From DATKRB01 sp963794215 (lineage in GTDB: Bacteria; Actinomycetota; Acidimicrobiia; Acidimicrobiales; RAAP-2): 64,000 nt of DNA. The notes beneath the pieces are model-generated. The model did no database searches, was not told the origin of the DNA, and was given only the letters and a program-made list of their open reading frames with translations. Below, in pieces: positions 51,263 through 59,849 of this stretch; position 1 is the stretch's first letter, and each line of letters opens with the position of its first letter. The position numbers and the translations under genes were made by a program. The DNA lies in assembly GCA_963794215.1 (NCBI GenBank), contig CAWCCQ010000001.1, positions 1,276,468 to 1,340,467 of the forward strand, written 5' to 3'.

Positions 51263-51949
51263 CTACCCGGCCGGGAGTCGCAGAATCCCAAGGGCGCGTG
51301 CCCGGGCGACGGCTGACGAGCGGTTGTGCACTCCGAGCTTGCGATAGACGCTCGCCAAGTGGGTCTTCGCGGTGTTCTGGGTGACGAAGAGCATTTCGGA
51401 AATCTCTCCGACGGAATGGTGGGTGGGCAAGAGTCCCAGGACCCGAAGTTCGGCCTGCGTGAGCTGTACGTGTCCACTCAGGTGATACGTGCTTCGAGTC
51501 GGCGCATCGACATCCCTAGTCGCTTCGGTCAGGGTGACCAGACTGCGTTCCTCGCCGTCTTCGTTCAGGTAGACGGCCGACGTTGTGTGAACCTCGATGA
51601 TTGCGCCGTCACCTCGCCGCATCCCGACCGTCGCCCTCACATGCCCCGTCAGGTCCCGCTCGGCCATGGCCGAAGCCCAGCGCAGGTCGTCGGGGTCCGC
51701 GACATCAGAACGTCTAACCGCACACAACTCGGCCTCACTCATGCCGAGCAGCCGACAAGCCGCGGGACTGGCGGCGAGGATTCGCCCGTGTGGCACGCTG
51801 AGGATGACCGCGACGCCGAGGCTGTAGAAAAACGAGCGGTAGTCGGCATCCCGCAGCCAGAGCCTCGGCCCGTTGTCCCTGCCGGATAGAGCGTCATCGC
51901 CGGATAGAGCGTCATCCGTGAATAGACCCGACACTGTTACCCCTTCCAC
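51263..51949 (-). CDS. PAS-LuxR transcription regulator
   Basis: 228 residues from GTG 51949. A PAS domain (about 40-150: FYSLGVAVILSVPHGRILAASPAACRLLGMSEAEL, DGAIIEVHTTSAVYLNEDGEE) is followed by a LuxR helix-turn-helix at the C-terminus (LTQAELRVLGLLPTHHSVGEISEMLFVTQNTAKTHLASVYRKLGVHNRSSAVARA). The PAS domain probably binds a small ligand or cofactor. The N-terminus contains a duplicated DDALSG. No partner kinase is adjacent; it is tail-to-tail with the 81-residue ORF, 5 bp apart. Confidence 0.82.
   Translation of the reverse strand: MEGVTVSGLFTDDALSGDDALSGRDNGPRLWLRDADYRSFFYSLGVAVILSVPHGRILAASPAACRLLGMSEAELCAVRRSDVADPDDLRWASAMAERDLTGHVRATVGMRRGDGAIIEVHTTSAVYLNEDGEERSLVTLTEATRDVDAPTRSTYHLSGHVQLTQAELRVLGLLPTHHSVGEISEMLFVTQNTAKTHLASVYRKLGVHNRSSAVARARALGILRLPAG
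51881..51916. repeat. Perfect 18-bp tandem duplication in the PAS-LuxR gene
   Basis: Units 51881-51898 and 51899-51916 are identical (GCCGGATAGAGCGTCATC). On the coding strand they give DDALSG twice near residue 13. The length is a multiple of three, so copy-number change would keep the frame. Confidence 0.9.
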
Positions 51950-52098
51950 AGAAGCACCAAGTCCCGTGGCCGGGGTTACCGGACTGCCAGGGTCTGGGGC
52001 AATCGCGAACGCGCTCGCAATCTACGTTGCGGGCCTACCGCTGCCAATAGCCCATATGGGATGAGGCGCGTCATCGTGGTCGGGCTACGTTCTGAGTC

Positions 52099-52326
52099 AT
52101 GACGGACCAGGAGATGGCAGAGACGCTCGTCGGCGCGGCAGGGGCGTCCTCGTCGCGGAATCGGGTCACCGAGATGGAGGTGCTCGACTGCCTGACCGAG
52201 TTGGCCACGCTCGTCCTCTGGTGCCTCACGAGTTTGGCTGACGCCATGGTCGAACTCGGTGGGAACACCTCGGCCATCGCCCCCGGGCTGACAAGGATCG
52301 AGGAGTTGGCTCAGCTCATGAGCTAG
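52099..52326 (+). CDS. Small hypothetical protein
   Basis: 75 residues. After a short acidic start and a GAAGASSSRNR linker comes a helix pair EVLDCLTELATLVLWCLTSLADAMVELGG, amphipathic rather than membrane-spanning. No family recognised. Support is moderate: ATG start and coding-like composition, without a strong ribosome site. Confidence 0.4.
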   Translation: MTDQEMAETLVGAAGASSSRNRVTEMEVLDCLTELATLVLWCLTSLADAMVELGGNTSAIAPGLTRIEELAQLMS

Positions 52327-52404
52327 TCGAGCGCGCTCGGGTCGGCTTCGCCAAGGTGGTTCGCCCGTTCGGCAGTGTCGTCATTCGGAAACTGCAGCGT
52401 CCTA

Positions 52405-53058
52405 CTACGTCGACTCCCACCGCCAACCGTCGTTGTCCTCACAGGTCAGCGGACCCGACGCCCCTTGCACCGTTTGGCCTTGGAGTGAGTCCGGGCAGTA
52501 CTCACCAGCTCGATAGCAGTTTCCCTCCGGGTCGATATAGCAACCGGGGGCCGCCGTCGCGGTCGTAATGGTCGGCACTGGCGGAGGTGGCCGAGTTGTC
52601 GTCGGAGCGAGTGTGGTGGGAGGAGGCTTCGGGGCGGCCGTCGTGGTGGTTGTCGGGGGCGCTGACTTAGCAAGCCACTGGGCGTACGAGGTCATCGTGC
52701 CCGTCACCTTGTCGTCGAACGAGTAGCCAGGGTGGGCTCTCTGCACCTGGGCCACCTTCACGGTCACCGCCCCCTCCGAGAGCGGTTGCTGATGATCGGG
52801 CTCGGCAAAGAGCACTCGGCAATGAAACACGGTCCCCTTCTTCACGAACCGCGGCAGGCTGCACTTGACGCTCTCGGTCCACGTTGCGGGATAGCCAGGG
52901 TGCAGATTGGCTTGGACCCAGCTCAGGACTTGTCCGTCGATTGCGGTGGTCCTGGCCGTCGTGCGCGGCATCTGAAGGACGGCACCGGCTTGTGTCGTCA
53001 GGAGGCCGAGCGAGAGCGTCACAGTGACCACTCCAGCGAAGAGCCGATGTTTCACCAC
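52405..53058 (-). CDS. Secreted DUF4333-like protein with Thr/Pro linker and Cys-rich end
   Basis: 217 residues. Signal peptide HRLFAGVVTVTLSLGLLTTQAGA (cleavage near AGA-V). Residues 40-115 (VKCSLPRFVKKGTVFHCRVLF, GAVTVKVAQVQRAHPGYSF) resemble DUF4333 of actinobacterial envelope proteins, with two Cys likely disulfide-bonded. A Thr/Pro linker (APKPPPTTLAPTTTRPPPP) leads to a C-terminal Cys-rich domain with six Cys (GCYIDPEGNCYRAGEYCPD). Probably a surface-exposed protein of unknown function. Confidence 0.7.
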   Translation of the reverse strand: MVKHRLFAGVVTVTLSLGLLTTQAGAVLQMPRTTARTTAIDGQVLSWVQANLHPGYPATWTESVKCSLPRFVKKGTVFHCRVLFAEPDHQQPLSEGAVTVKVAQVQRAHPGYSFDDKVTGTMTSYAQWLAKSAPPTTTTTAAPKPPPTTLAPTTTRPPPPVPTITTATAAPGCYIDPEGNCYRAGEYCPDSLQGQTVQGASGPLTCEDNDGWRWEST

Positions 53059-53169
53059 GAGTGCCCGCCGCCAGCCAGGAACTCCTCCGGCTCGCCGGGG
53101 TCAGGCTGACGTTCCATCGAGAGAGTGAACCACAAGGAGACGTGCGGCCCGAGTGACCCCCAGCGCGTG

Positions 53170-53602
53170 TCACTCAGCCGGGATGCTCCGCACGAAATAC
53201 CGGCTCGTGCGCACGAAGTCTTCACGCACATAGAAGCGGTGGGCGTCGAGCCGCCGGATATTGCTATGAACCTCGATTGCGCTTGCTCCCTGAGTGCGGG
53301 CGAAGTCAATCGCCGCTGTGACCAAGGAATGCAAGGCCAGCGGACCGCGCCGAGTCGTCCACAACAAGGGTCTCGATTGCGGCCAGGGGACTTATCAGGT
53401 GCAGGACGCTCTGCACAGAGTCCGCCACCACGCCCAAGACGGACCCGGTCGATTCAGCCACCGGTACCTGGCTGCGGGAAACAAGGTTGGTCAATCGTTC
53501 GCCGACCACACTTGGGGTCAGGTCGTATCCGAGCTGGGCGAGCAGCCGAGTGACTGCACTCGCGTCCTCAGCCCTGGCCGCTCTAATGAGGACACTCGGC
53601 GC
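53170..53602 (-). CDS. GNAT-type acetyltransferase, frameshifted and without a normal start
   Basis: Joining two frames gives IRAARAEDASAVTRLLAQLGYDL, VVGERLTNLV, VLGVVADSVQSVLHLISPLAAIETLVVDDSARSAG, then (after a break near 53338) HSLVTAAIDFARTQGASAIEVHSNIRRLDAHRFYVREDF. The strand VLGVVADS, the VVDDSARSAG acetyl-CoA loop and the Arg-rich RFYxRxxF end are GNAT features. No ATG/GTG/TTG lies before the first helix in this frame. Its 5' end abuts the SRAP stop, so the two may be cotranscribed. Probably decayed or mis-sequenced. Confidence 0.6.
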
Positions 53603-53613
53603 TGTAGCGACCT

Positions 53614-54315
53614 TTAGTTGCCCTTGTCCGGCTCGACCAGTTCCGGGCCGTCGTTCTTCGGGCTGTTGACCTGGGTGCTCACCTGGGTCAGCACCAGCAG
53701 CCCCCGAGGCGCCGGTCTAAGCATCTCGGCCGCCTGGTGCTTGGTGAGGGGCTCGGGGGCCAACCAGCGGTCCCAGGTCTCCTCGGCCAAGATGACCGGC
53801 ATCCTGTCGTGGAGCGACGCGAGCAGGGTGTTGGGCTCGGTGGTGATGATGGTGCAGGTGTGCAGAGGCTTGTCCTCGGCGTCGTGCCACACCTCCCAGA
53901 GTCCGGCCAAGACGAGGGGCTCCCCGTCTTTGGTGTGGACATTGAAGGGCGTGCGCTTGGGCCTTCGACCCGGCTCAGCGTCGAGCTTTGGCCACTCGTA
54001 GAACCCGCTGGCGGGGATGATGCACCGACGAGTCTCGAAAGCCCGGCGGAACGCGTTGCTGGACGTGAGCGTCTCGGCGCGGGCGTTAATCATCCGGTTC
54101 CCAATGGTGGGGTCCTTGGCCCAGGAGGGCACCAAGCCCCAGCGCATCTCGCCCAGACGGCGGGTGTGGCCATCCCGAGACGAGGCGATGGTCACGACAG
54201 GCTGAGTAGGCGCTACGTTCCAGCGAGGTGGGAAGTCGTCGGGGACCACCTCGTCGACGTGGAAGCGCTCGACCAAGCTGGCCTTGTCCTCGTACAGGGA
54301 GAATCGGCCACACAT
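53614..54315 (-). CDS. SRAP (SOS response-associated) protein, HMCES/YedK family
   Basis: 233 residues from ATG 54315, which makes Cys the second residue (MCGRFSLY); this Cys forms a thiazolidine bond with abasic sites in single-stranded DNA. The start codon is decided by this requirement. Other conserved parts are WNVAPTQPVVTI (Asn), MRWGLVPSWAKDPTIGNRMINARAETL, RRCIIPASGFYEWPK (active-site Glu in FYEW) and LHDRMPVIL (His). Stands alone with no lexA or polymerase gene near. Intact frame, with normal length. Confidence 0.93.
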   Translation of the reverse strand: MCGRFSLYEDKASLVERFHVDEVVPDDFPPRWNVAPTQPVVTIASSRDGHTRRLGEMRWGLVPSWAKDPTIGNRMINARAETLTSSNAFRRAFETRRCIIPASGFYEWPKLDAEPGRRPKRTPFNVHTKDGEPLVLAGLWEVWHDAEDKPLHTCTIITTEPNTLLASLHDRMPVILAEETWDRWLAPEPLTKHQAAEMLRPAPRGLLVLTQVSTQVNSPKNDGPELVEPDKGN

Positions 54316-54425
54316 GACGGCCAGCATGGCATCGCCGTCGGGTGGGTTCGCACCCGAGGTGCGGGCGGGCGCGTCAGCTCCCAGTCACCTGATTGGGTCG
54401 CCGCGGGTCGAGGTTGGCCGACGGC

Positions 54426-55423
54426 TCAACTGGCCGCACCCGACACAGTCGACCCGTAGAAGGCATCGACTTGAACCGGGCTCCCCGACGAGCTGAGCGG
54501 GTCCACGGCGGCGTAGCTCGTGATGAAGGTGTCGACTTGGTGGTGGACGACCGTCGGACTGGGCGAGTCGACCGGAGCGCCGTCAGGCCATGTGTCCGAC
54601 GTGATGCCCACGGGAGAGTCGTGGGTGTCCGTCTGGGTCACCGAGCCGACCACCCAATACCCATCTCCGGTGGCCAGCGGCCACGCGAAGGTCGGGTAGG
54701 CCGCGGGCGAGAGGTTCACTGTTAACGCGACCTGCTTTGCCTCGTCTGGGGTGAACTGCGACGAGAACTCGCTCTGAATCGAATCTGAACCGCCGGTGAA
54801 CCACGACGGGTCGAATGGAGCGGCCGCTGTCGCGGGTACAGCTACCCCCGAGCTGAACTTGGTGAGTACCGGCGCGAGAGTCGAGGTATAGGCAGCCGCC
54901 GTCAGCACCGGTGACGACATCGTTGGGGAATGGCCGGTACAGAGAGCTGGCCAATCAGCTTTGCCGGTAGGTGAGCCTTCCACCGCGGCCAGCTTCCACG
55001 TCCCGCCGACCTTCTCGAAGACCATGGCATAGGGGTGGATTCCTTGTCGAAGCGTGAACACATCGGTGTCGGCATAGGCCACGAAGGTCTTGGTCGCGCC
55101 AGTCTCGCACGGCACCACTACCGACAGCTTGCTGAAGTGGAACGGCTTCTCGGGAATGCTGAGTTTTAGCTGAGATTTGTCGTACAGGTAGACGGCCTGC
55201 ATCTCGCCGGTCGTCACCTTGCCCAACTCTGAGAAGTCGTTCATCCGCCACATCTTGTTGGTCTGGGTGAGCCAGTTCTGAACACCAGCCTTGGCCTGAC
55301 CATCACTGATGGGCGCGGCTCGCTCGCAGCAGCCGGTCCCGGTGACGATAGGAACGTCATGAGGGCGATGAGCGGGAAGGCCCCGAGACACGAGCGGGCG
55401 AGTTGTCGGATGCGCAGCGGCAT
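54426..55423 (-). CDS. Lipoprotein of unknown function, frameshift in the signal region
   Basis: The first frame (ATG 55423) gives a signal peptide MPLRIRQLARSCLGAFPLIALMTFL. The frame then shifts near 55345-55355 and continues TGTGCCERAAPISDGQAKAG, putting a lipobox-like TGTGC at the right place. The mature part (WLTQTNKMWRMNDFSELGKVT, VYLYDKSQLKLSIPEKPF, TFVAYADTDVFTLRQGIHPYAMVFEKVGGTWKLAAVEGSP, and a Ser/Thr-rich second half) has the look of actinobacterial cell-surface proteins with two related domains. No named family. Expected about 330 residues. Confidence 0.6.
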
Positions 55424-55560
55424 GAGACATCATCCAAGCTGAACAGGTCGGTTGCAAGAGGGCCATTCGCGAGGTCATTGGGCGCGCCTGAGGAGGCAGG
55501 CATCCGTAGCTCCGGTCATCGGCACCTTCTGCGGGCGACCTCCACTGAGCTTGCACACGT

Positions 55561-55986
55561 TCAGTCATGCGATTGATTCGCGTCGTTGACCAGCCATTCC
55601 CCAACGACCAACGACATGAACTCAGGTTGCGGTCGGAATCCGAGCGCGACATAGAAGGATTGGGCATCGTCGGTCTGGAGCCCGATGTGTTGACCAGCGA
55701 CCCGGCTGGCCAGGAACCGCACCATCTCTGAGCCGATTCCCTGGCGGCGATGCGACGACGCGGTCCACACGTCGAGTAGATAGGCATTACAGACGCCGTC
55801 GGATAGGAGCCGGGCCATCCCGACCACCTCTTCTCCGTCCCGAGCGAAGACCACATGCTGCGACTGCTCAAATGATCGCCGGAGGGCTTCGGGTGATCGC
55901 CCGTTATCGAAATCATCGGCGATAAGGGCAGCCCTCGTCCGAGCCCAGTCGATTCCAGCCAGAGAGTCATCGATCGTTAACGGCAT
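55561..55986 (-). CDS. GNAT-family N-acetyltransferase
   Basis: 141 residues from ATG 55986. RRSFEQSQHVVFARDGEEVVGMARLLSDG, then YLLDVWTASSHRRQGIGSEMVRFLASR (acetyl-CoA-binding RRQGIG), and HIGLQTDDAQSFYVALGFRPQPEFMSLVV with the YxxLGF end. A complete single GNAT domain in one frame, unlike the broken copy at 53.2 kb. Substrate unknown. Confidence 0.85.
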   Translation of the reverse strand: MPLTIDDSLAGIDWARTRAALIADDFDNGRSPEALRRSFEQSQHVVFARDGEEVVGMARLLSDGVCNAYLLDVWTASSHRRQGIGSEMVRFLASRVAGQHIGLQTDDAQSFYVALGFRPQPEFMSLVVGEWLVNDANQSHD

Positions 55987-56161
55987 GGCCAAATCATGGC
56001 GCGGGTTCTGTCCCGTAACGAGGCAATGGTCAGCATCGGCCAACGTTACGGCGTCGTCGTTCGTACCGGGACAGCACTGGCGGAAGAGCACGCAGGTCAT
56101 CGGCGTGCTATGCGTTGCCGGTTGCGCTCCGTCGGAGCTTCAACCAATCGGAGGGATACCC

Positions 56162-56425
56162 ATGTTTGTGACCGTCATCCACCGAATCCACGACCCCGAG
56201 AGCTTTCAGGCGGCTGAGGCCGAGGCGCTTGAAAGTGGGCTTCCTTCCCATGTCGCGTTGCCAATCCGCGCTGCCACTAACGACCACAACCTCGGCATCT
56301 GCATCTGGGAAGGCGAATCGGTCGACGCCGTTCGTGAGGTCGTTGAAGGTGCGGTCGGACCCTGGGCGAACAATGAGTATTACGAGATGCACGTCGACGG
56401 GCTCACACCGCAGCTCGCAAACTAA
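56162..56425 (+). CDS. Small alpha/beta-barrel-like protein (DUF4242/ABM-like)
   Basis: 87 residues from ATG 56162. MFVTVIHRIHDPESFQAAEAEALESGLPSHVALPIRAATND, then CIWEGESVDAVREVVEGAVG and NNEYYEMHV. The HRIHDPESF start and the IWEGESVDAVREVVE helix agree with small dimeric barrels such as DUF4242/SCO4226-like proteins. The 3' end overlaps the opposite-strand gene (56403-56732) by 23 bp. Confidence 0.55.
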   Translation: MFVTVIHRIHDPESFQAAEAEALESGLPSHVALPIRAATNDHNLGICIWEGESVDAVREVVEGAVGPWANNEYYEMHVDGLTPQLAN

Positions 56426-56732
56426 GTACCCGACAGTCGCCTGGCTTCGGGTCGTCTGGCCGCTTGGCGAACTCCTCCAGGGCCTCGTTGGTTGGGTGGT
56501 ACTCGGGGGGAAACCAGCCGGGAAGGCCGTCAGGGCGCTGCTGCCAGTCCGAGCGCACGAAGTCGGGCGGGCTGTCGGCGGGGAGAAGTCCGGCGTCCAC
56601 CTCCGCCCGATGCTGGACGATTGAATCCTCCGCTGCCTGTACCGCGATCGCTTGGGCGATGTTCCGCTCCATGGTGGCGGTCATCTCTTTGAGTGACGCC
56701 TTGGCCCCGGCGCGCAGATCACGTTCGGTCAC
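56403..56732 (-). CDS. Hypothetical protein, third gene of the lipoprotein operon
   Basis: 109 residues from GTG 56732, which overlaps the stop of the 52-residue gene (GTGA). MTERDLRAGAKASLKEMTATMERNIAQAIAVQAAED forms a long helix, followed by Asp/Pro-rich sequence (SPPDFVRSDWQQRPDGLPGWFPPEYHPTNEALEEF). No family recognised. Start-stop overlap with its neighbour is the main evidence that it is translated. Confidence 0.6.
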   Translation of the reverse strand: MTERDLRAGAKASLKEMTATMERNIAQAIAVQAAEDSIVQHRAEVDAGLLPADSPPDFVRSDWQQRPDGLPGWFPPEYHPTNEALEEFAKRPDDPKPGDCRVLSLRAAV

Positions 56733-56887
56733 TGGTCATGGTCGTCGTTGTCGTCGTCGACCATGTCCGCGGCGTCGCCGATGGGCTTGCCGGTCGGTTT
56801 CATGTTCCGCGCTTCAATCCACGCAGGATCAGCCACTGGTCGAGGTCCGCGGGCGATGTAGTCCTCGATGCCGCTGTTGATGGTCAC
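56729..56887 (-). CDS. 52-residue acidic protein, second gene of the lipoprotein operon
   Basis: GTG 56887 overlaps the stop of the upstream lipoprotein gene and its own stop overlaps the start of the next gene, both as GTGA. The sequence begins MTINSGIEDYIARGPRPVAD and ends in a run of Asp (MVDDDNDDHDQ). No known domain. Two GTGA junctions in a row make a chance frame unlikely. Confidence 0.6.
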   Translation of the reverse strand: MTINSGIEDYIARGPRPVADPAWIEARNMKPTGKPIGDAADMVDDDNDDHDQ

Positions 56888-57550
56888 CGGCTCAGCTCTA
56901 ACCGCAGAGCGACTTCTGATACCTCGAGACCCTCGAACTGCGCCCAGTGTGCTTGCTGTAGAGGACGGGTGATGTCATTCGCCGAGCCGGTGCCAGTGGC
57001 CTTGAATCCCGCCGCCGGAGCCGCAGTCGTCGTAGCGGTCGAGGTTGTCGTGGTCGGGGCCGGGATCGTGACGGTAGGCGCTCCGCTCGACAGACCGTTC
57101 CACACCGCTTGGAGAAGTGGCACGGCATCCTTGATGACAAAGAGCCGCGTCGCCTTCAGGACTGACTACTTTTGCGTCGAGGCCACCTCGTTCGCAGGCA
57201 GATATGCCTGGAGCAAGGGCCGCCAGTGCGAACTCCAGGTCTGCGAACAACCGCGTATCGCCGGTGGGCGCCACGTCAGTCAAGCCGCCGTCCAGCAGCG
57301 TGATGTCGTAGCTGGCTCGCTGACAGGTGGCAATCGCGTCGGGTTCGTCCTTCGAGAGGAAGTCGCCCGAGGTGGCGTTGAGCTGGTCGATGAGGTCCGC
57401 CAAAGGCACGCCGTTGATTGCGAACCAGTGGGCACTCTTTGTCGGGCTCCGGGTAGCCGACCCGGTCGACGGCCCGCACGCGGCAAGACCGAAGGTCAGG
57501 GCGGCGACCACGACGGCGACCGCTGCTTGCCTTCGTCTGGGGGTGATCAT
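56884..57550 (-). CDS. Lipoprotein, one frameshift, first gene of a three-gene operon
   Basis: From ATG 57550: ITPRRRQAAVAVVVAALTFG with lipobox LAAC near residue 23. A Ser/Thr stretch follows, then HWFAINGVPLADLIDQLNATSG, ATCQRASYDITLLDGGLTDV and FADLEFALAALAPGISACERGG. Near 57143 the frame shifts (DAAL to FVIKDAVPLLQAVW) and continues through a Thr/Ala-rich linker (TIPAPTTTTSTATTTAAP) to SANDITRPLQQAHWAQFEGLEVSEVALRL. About 222 residues. No family recognised; surface-anchored. Confidence 0.6.
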
Positions 57551-57616
57551 GGTGCGTCTTTCGTCTGTGGCCACCACCGCCGTGGGGCGTCATCTTGGGG
57601 GTTGGGAGCGGCAGCC

Positions 57617-58201
57617 TCATCGGGTCCTCATCTCCCTCTCGACGATGTTGCGGACCGACGTGGCGGACCAGGTGGCCGCTCGACGTGGGCACAGGCCCTC
57701 AGTATCGAGCTGAGCGGCGATCTGGCGATACGAGGTTCCCTCCCCGCGCAGCTCGACGATGCGGCGCAGGGCGGCTTGTTTGGCCGGGTCTGGTGCGGCG
57801 TCGCGCTCGCGGCCCGTGCCCTCTCCCCGATACCCGAAGCGGTAACCACCAATGGCGTGCCTGCCCGTCGCTGCCTTAGCCAATCGCCCGTCGCGCATCC
57901 GCTTCACCACCATGGCCCGGTCGAGCTGGGCAAAGACCCCGGCCATCTGTCGCATGGCCGTGCGCATTGGGTCACCCGGATCGCCGGCCAGGACCTCGCC
58001 GTCGTCGACCGTGAACACGGTGGCTCCGGCCTGCCAGGCGATCTGGAGACACGCTTCCTGGATCGTCAGGGTTCGAGCGAGCCGGTCGAGACGGGCCACG
58101 ATGAGGCCGGTAGCCCGTGGAGGTCGCCTGAGGGCGTCGAGGGCGTCGGTGAGTCCAGGACGCTCAACGGGGGGCTTCACCCCGCTGATCTGTTCTTTGA
58201 A
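57617..58201 (-). pseudogene. Serine recombinase fragment lacking the catalytic N-terminus
   Basis: The frame reads GFKEQISGVKPPVERPGLTDALDAL, then ATGLIVARLDRLARTLTIQEACLQIA (the ARLDRLAR element of resolvases), MRQMAGVFAQLDRAMVVKRMRDG and, after a linker, a Recombinase-type helix-turn-helix region (GYRFGYRGEG, QAALRRIVELRGEGTSYRQIAAQLDTEGL). The first 60-70 residues with the nucleophilic Ser (YxRxS) are missing. Upstream in the same frame the codons belong to noise over another gene. A remnant of an integrase or transposon resolvase. Confidence 0.75.
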
Positions 58202-58245
58202 GCCACGCCTCGTAGAACTTCCGTCGAAGCGGATCGGTGCGTGGA

Positions 58246-58690
58246 CTACTGGGGCATCGAGGTCCAGATGGGAGCTTCGCCGGGAAAGAGCGGTTCGACG
58301 AACTTCCAGTCGATGTCGAACGTCAGGAGCTGCCGCATCCCGAGGGCGAACACGTCGACGGGTTGAGTTGCGCGTCCAATGGCCGGGAGGCCCTTCGTTG
58401 AGCGTCACGGTCAGGGAAATGTTCGGATCGAACTCGCGGGGCGCAGGCGTTCCCTTGAAAGTGAACATGGCTACCACGTCGCCGTCGTTGAGGGGTTCGA
58501 GGTTGAACCAGTAGCGAGGCGACGGTACGCCGTCGGGCAGTCCCCACCATGGCTGGTTGGCGTCAACGTCCAAGGTGCCGACCATCGCCAAGAGAAGGCG
58601 ATGCTTGTCCCGGTTGCAGAGTTCGTTGACGACCCAGAGACGGCTTACCTTGTTGTCTTGGACCTTTGCCTGGGCGGGTCACTCGATTTA
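58246..58690 (-). pseudogene. Remnant of a hypothetical 'DKHR' protein, N-terminally truncated, one frameshift
   Basis: Coding traces start just after an in-frame TGA near 58680: QAKVQDNKVSRLWVVNELCN, RDKHRLLLAMVGTLDV, WGLPDGVPSPRYWFNLEPLN, DGDVVAMFTFKG, NISLTVTLNEG. A one-base shift near 58400 then gives PAIGRATQPVDVFALGMRQL, TFDIDWKFVEPLFPGE and a TAG at 58248-58246. The LWxxNELxNxDKHRLL pattern is shared by hypothetical proteins found across actinobacteria. No start codon is found upstream. It meets the recombinase fragment at its 3' end. Confidence 0.45.
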
Positions 58691-59121
58691 GCAGGTCGAA
58701 GCGGCGAAGTCCTCGCCTCAGGGTCCCTGTTTGGCAAGGAGGTCTGTTTTACTTCACTTCTGGGGTCTCGGATCGGGTCACGATCCAGGTCGGACCATCA
58801 CGCGCAGGTCCGGCGCGAACGCAGCCATCTCCGAGGAAATAGCCGGAGACGTGTCCTAGGCTCATATTTCAGCCGAGAGGTTGCGCCCAAAGGTAGGGGT
58901 GCACCGATTAACTCCTTCTCCGTCGATCTGGCGCAGTCTCGCGAGAGCCTGGAACTAAGAACAACAGAGGCTCGAAGCGCTGAAGATGGATTCTGCGCAC
59001 CTATGAGCAGAATCCATCCGTGACACGACCTTCCGCGACAGCTACACCCATTGGTAGCCCGCACAGACCAATTCATGCGTTTATCCGCTTCCAGACCTTC
59101 CGAGCGACAAAGCGGTGATTG
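58691..59121. other. Non-coding region with a perfect inverted repeat
   Basis: 430 bp of lower GC content than the core genome and no protein-like frame. The only structure is the 12-bp inverted repeat at 58985-59018. Confidence 0.4.
58985..59018. terminator. 12-bp perfect inverted repeat, possible terminator
   Basis: GATGGATTCTGC (58985-58996), loop of 10, GCAGAATCCATC (59007-59018). It lies 104 bp downstream of the response-regulator stop on the minus strand, so it could end that transcript. There is no run of T after the stem, so a Rho-independent terminator is not proven; it could also be an operator or a transposon end. Confidence 0.45.
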
Positions 59122-59849
59122 TCACGAGCGCAAGCCCTTTCTCGGAGAAACCAGGCCCGACTCATAAGCGGCGACCACGATCTGGGTGCGGTCGCGGACA
59201 CCCAGCTTGCCAAGGATTCGGCTCACATGGGTCTTTACGGTTTCGTCGCTGACAACGAGGCGGGCGGCGATCTCGCCATTTGACAACCCTTCGGCAACGA
59301 GCCTCAGCACCTCGGTTTCTCGTCGGGGTGAGAACGTCCATCGCGGCAGTGGACGGTGTGATATCAGTCGAGCGGATGCGTGTGAACTCGCTGATCAAGC
59401 GGCACGTGACACTGGGTGCGAGGAGTGCGTCGCCGCGTGCGACAATGCGAACGGCGTGGAAGAGCTGCTCAGCGGTGACGTCCTTGAGCAAGAAGCCGCT
59501 GGCCCCCGCGCAACGCGTCATAGACGTATTCGTCCAGATCAAAGGTGGTCAAGATCAAGACGCTGGGAGCGCTCCCTGGTCCACCCGCGAGCTCCTTGGT
59601 GGCGGAGATGCCGTCCATCACGGGCATACGAACGTCCATCAGGACGACATTCGGATGGTGCTCCTGGCACAGCCGAACTGCCTCGGCGCCGTCGGCGGCG
59701 GTTCCGACGACCGTGAAATCGGGTTGGGTTCGGAGCGACTCGGCGAACCCCATCCGCACGATCTCGTGATCGTCCGCCACAACGATTTGGATCGTCTGTT
59801 GTGTTCCAGCGTACGAACCCTCGGTTCGGTGCGCCTCGCTCGGCATCAC
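59122..59849 (-). CDS. NarL/FixJ-family response regulator, two frameshifts
   Basis: ATG 59849 overlaps the stop of the histidine kinase (ATGA). The receiver reads IQIVVADDHEIVRMGFAESLRTQPDF, phospho-Asp in VVLMDVRMPVMDG, Thr in ILTTFD. Near 59510 the frame moves to GASGFLLKDVTAEQLFHAVRIVARGDALLAPSV (the Lys and linker). Near 59310 it moves again to ETEVLRLVAEGLSNGEIAARLVVSDETVKTHVSRILGKLGVRDRTQIVVAAYESGLV, a complete LuxR helix-turn-helix. About 242 residues expected. Partner of the adjacent kinase; likely regulates the divergent ABC transporter. Confidence 0.82.

Noticed and set aside
56693..58366. A 557-codon plus-strand frame
   Set aside because: Antisense to the recombinase fragment and lipoprotein; no domain visible.
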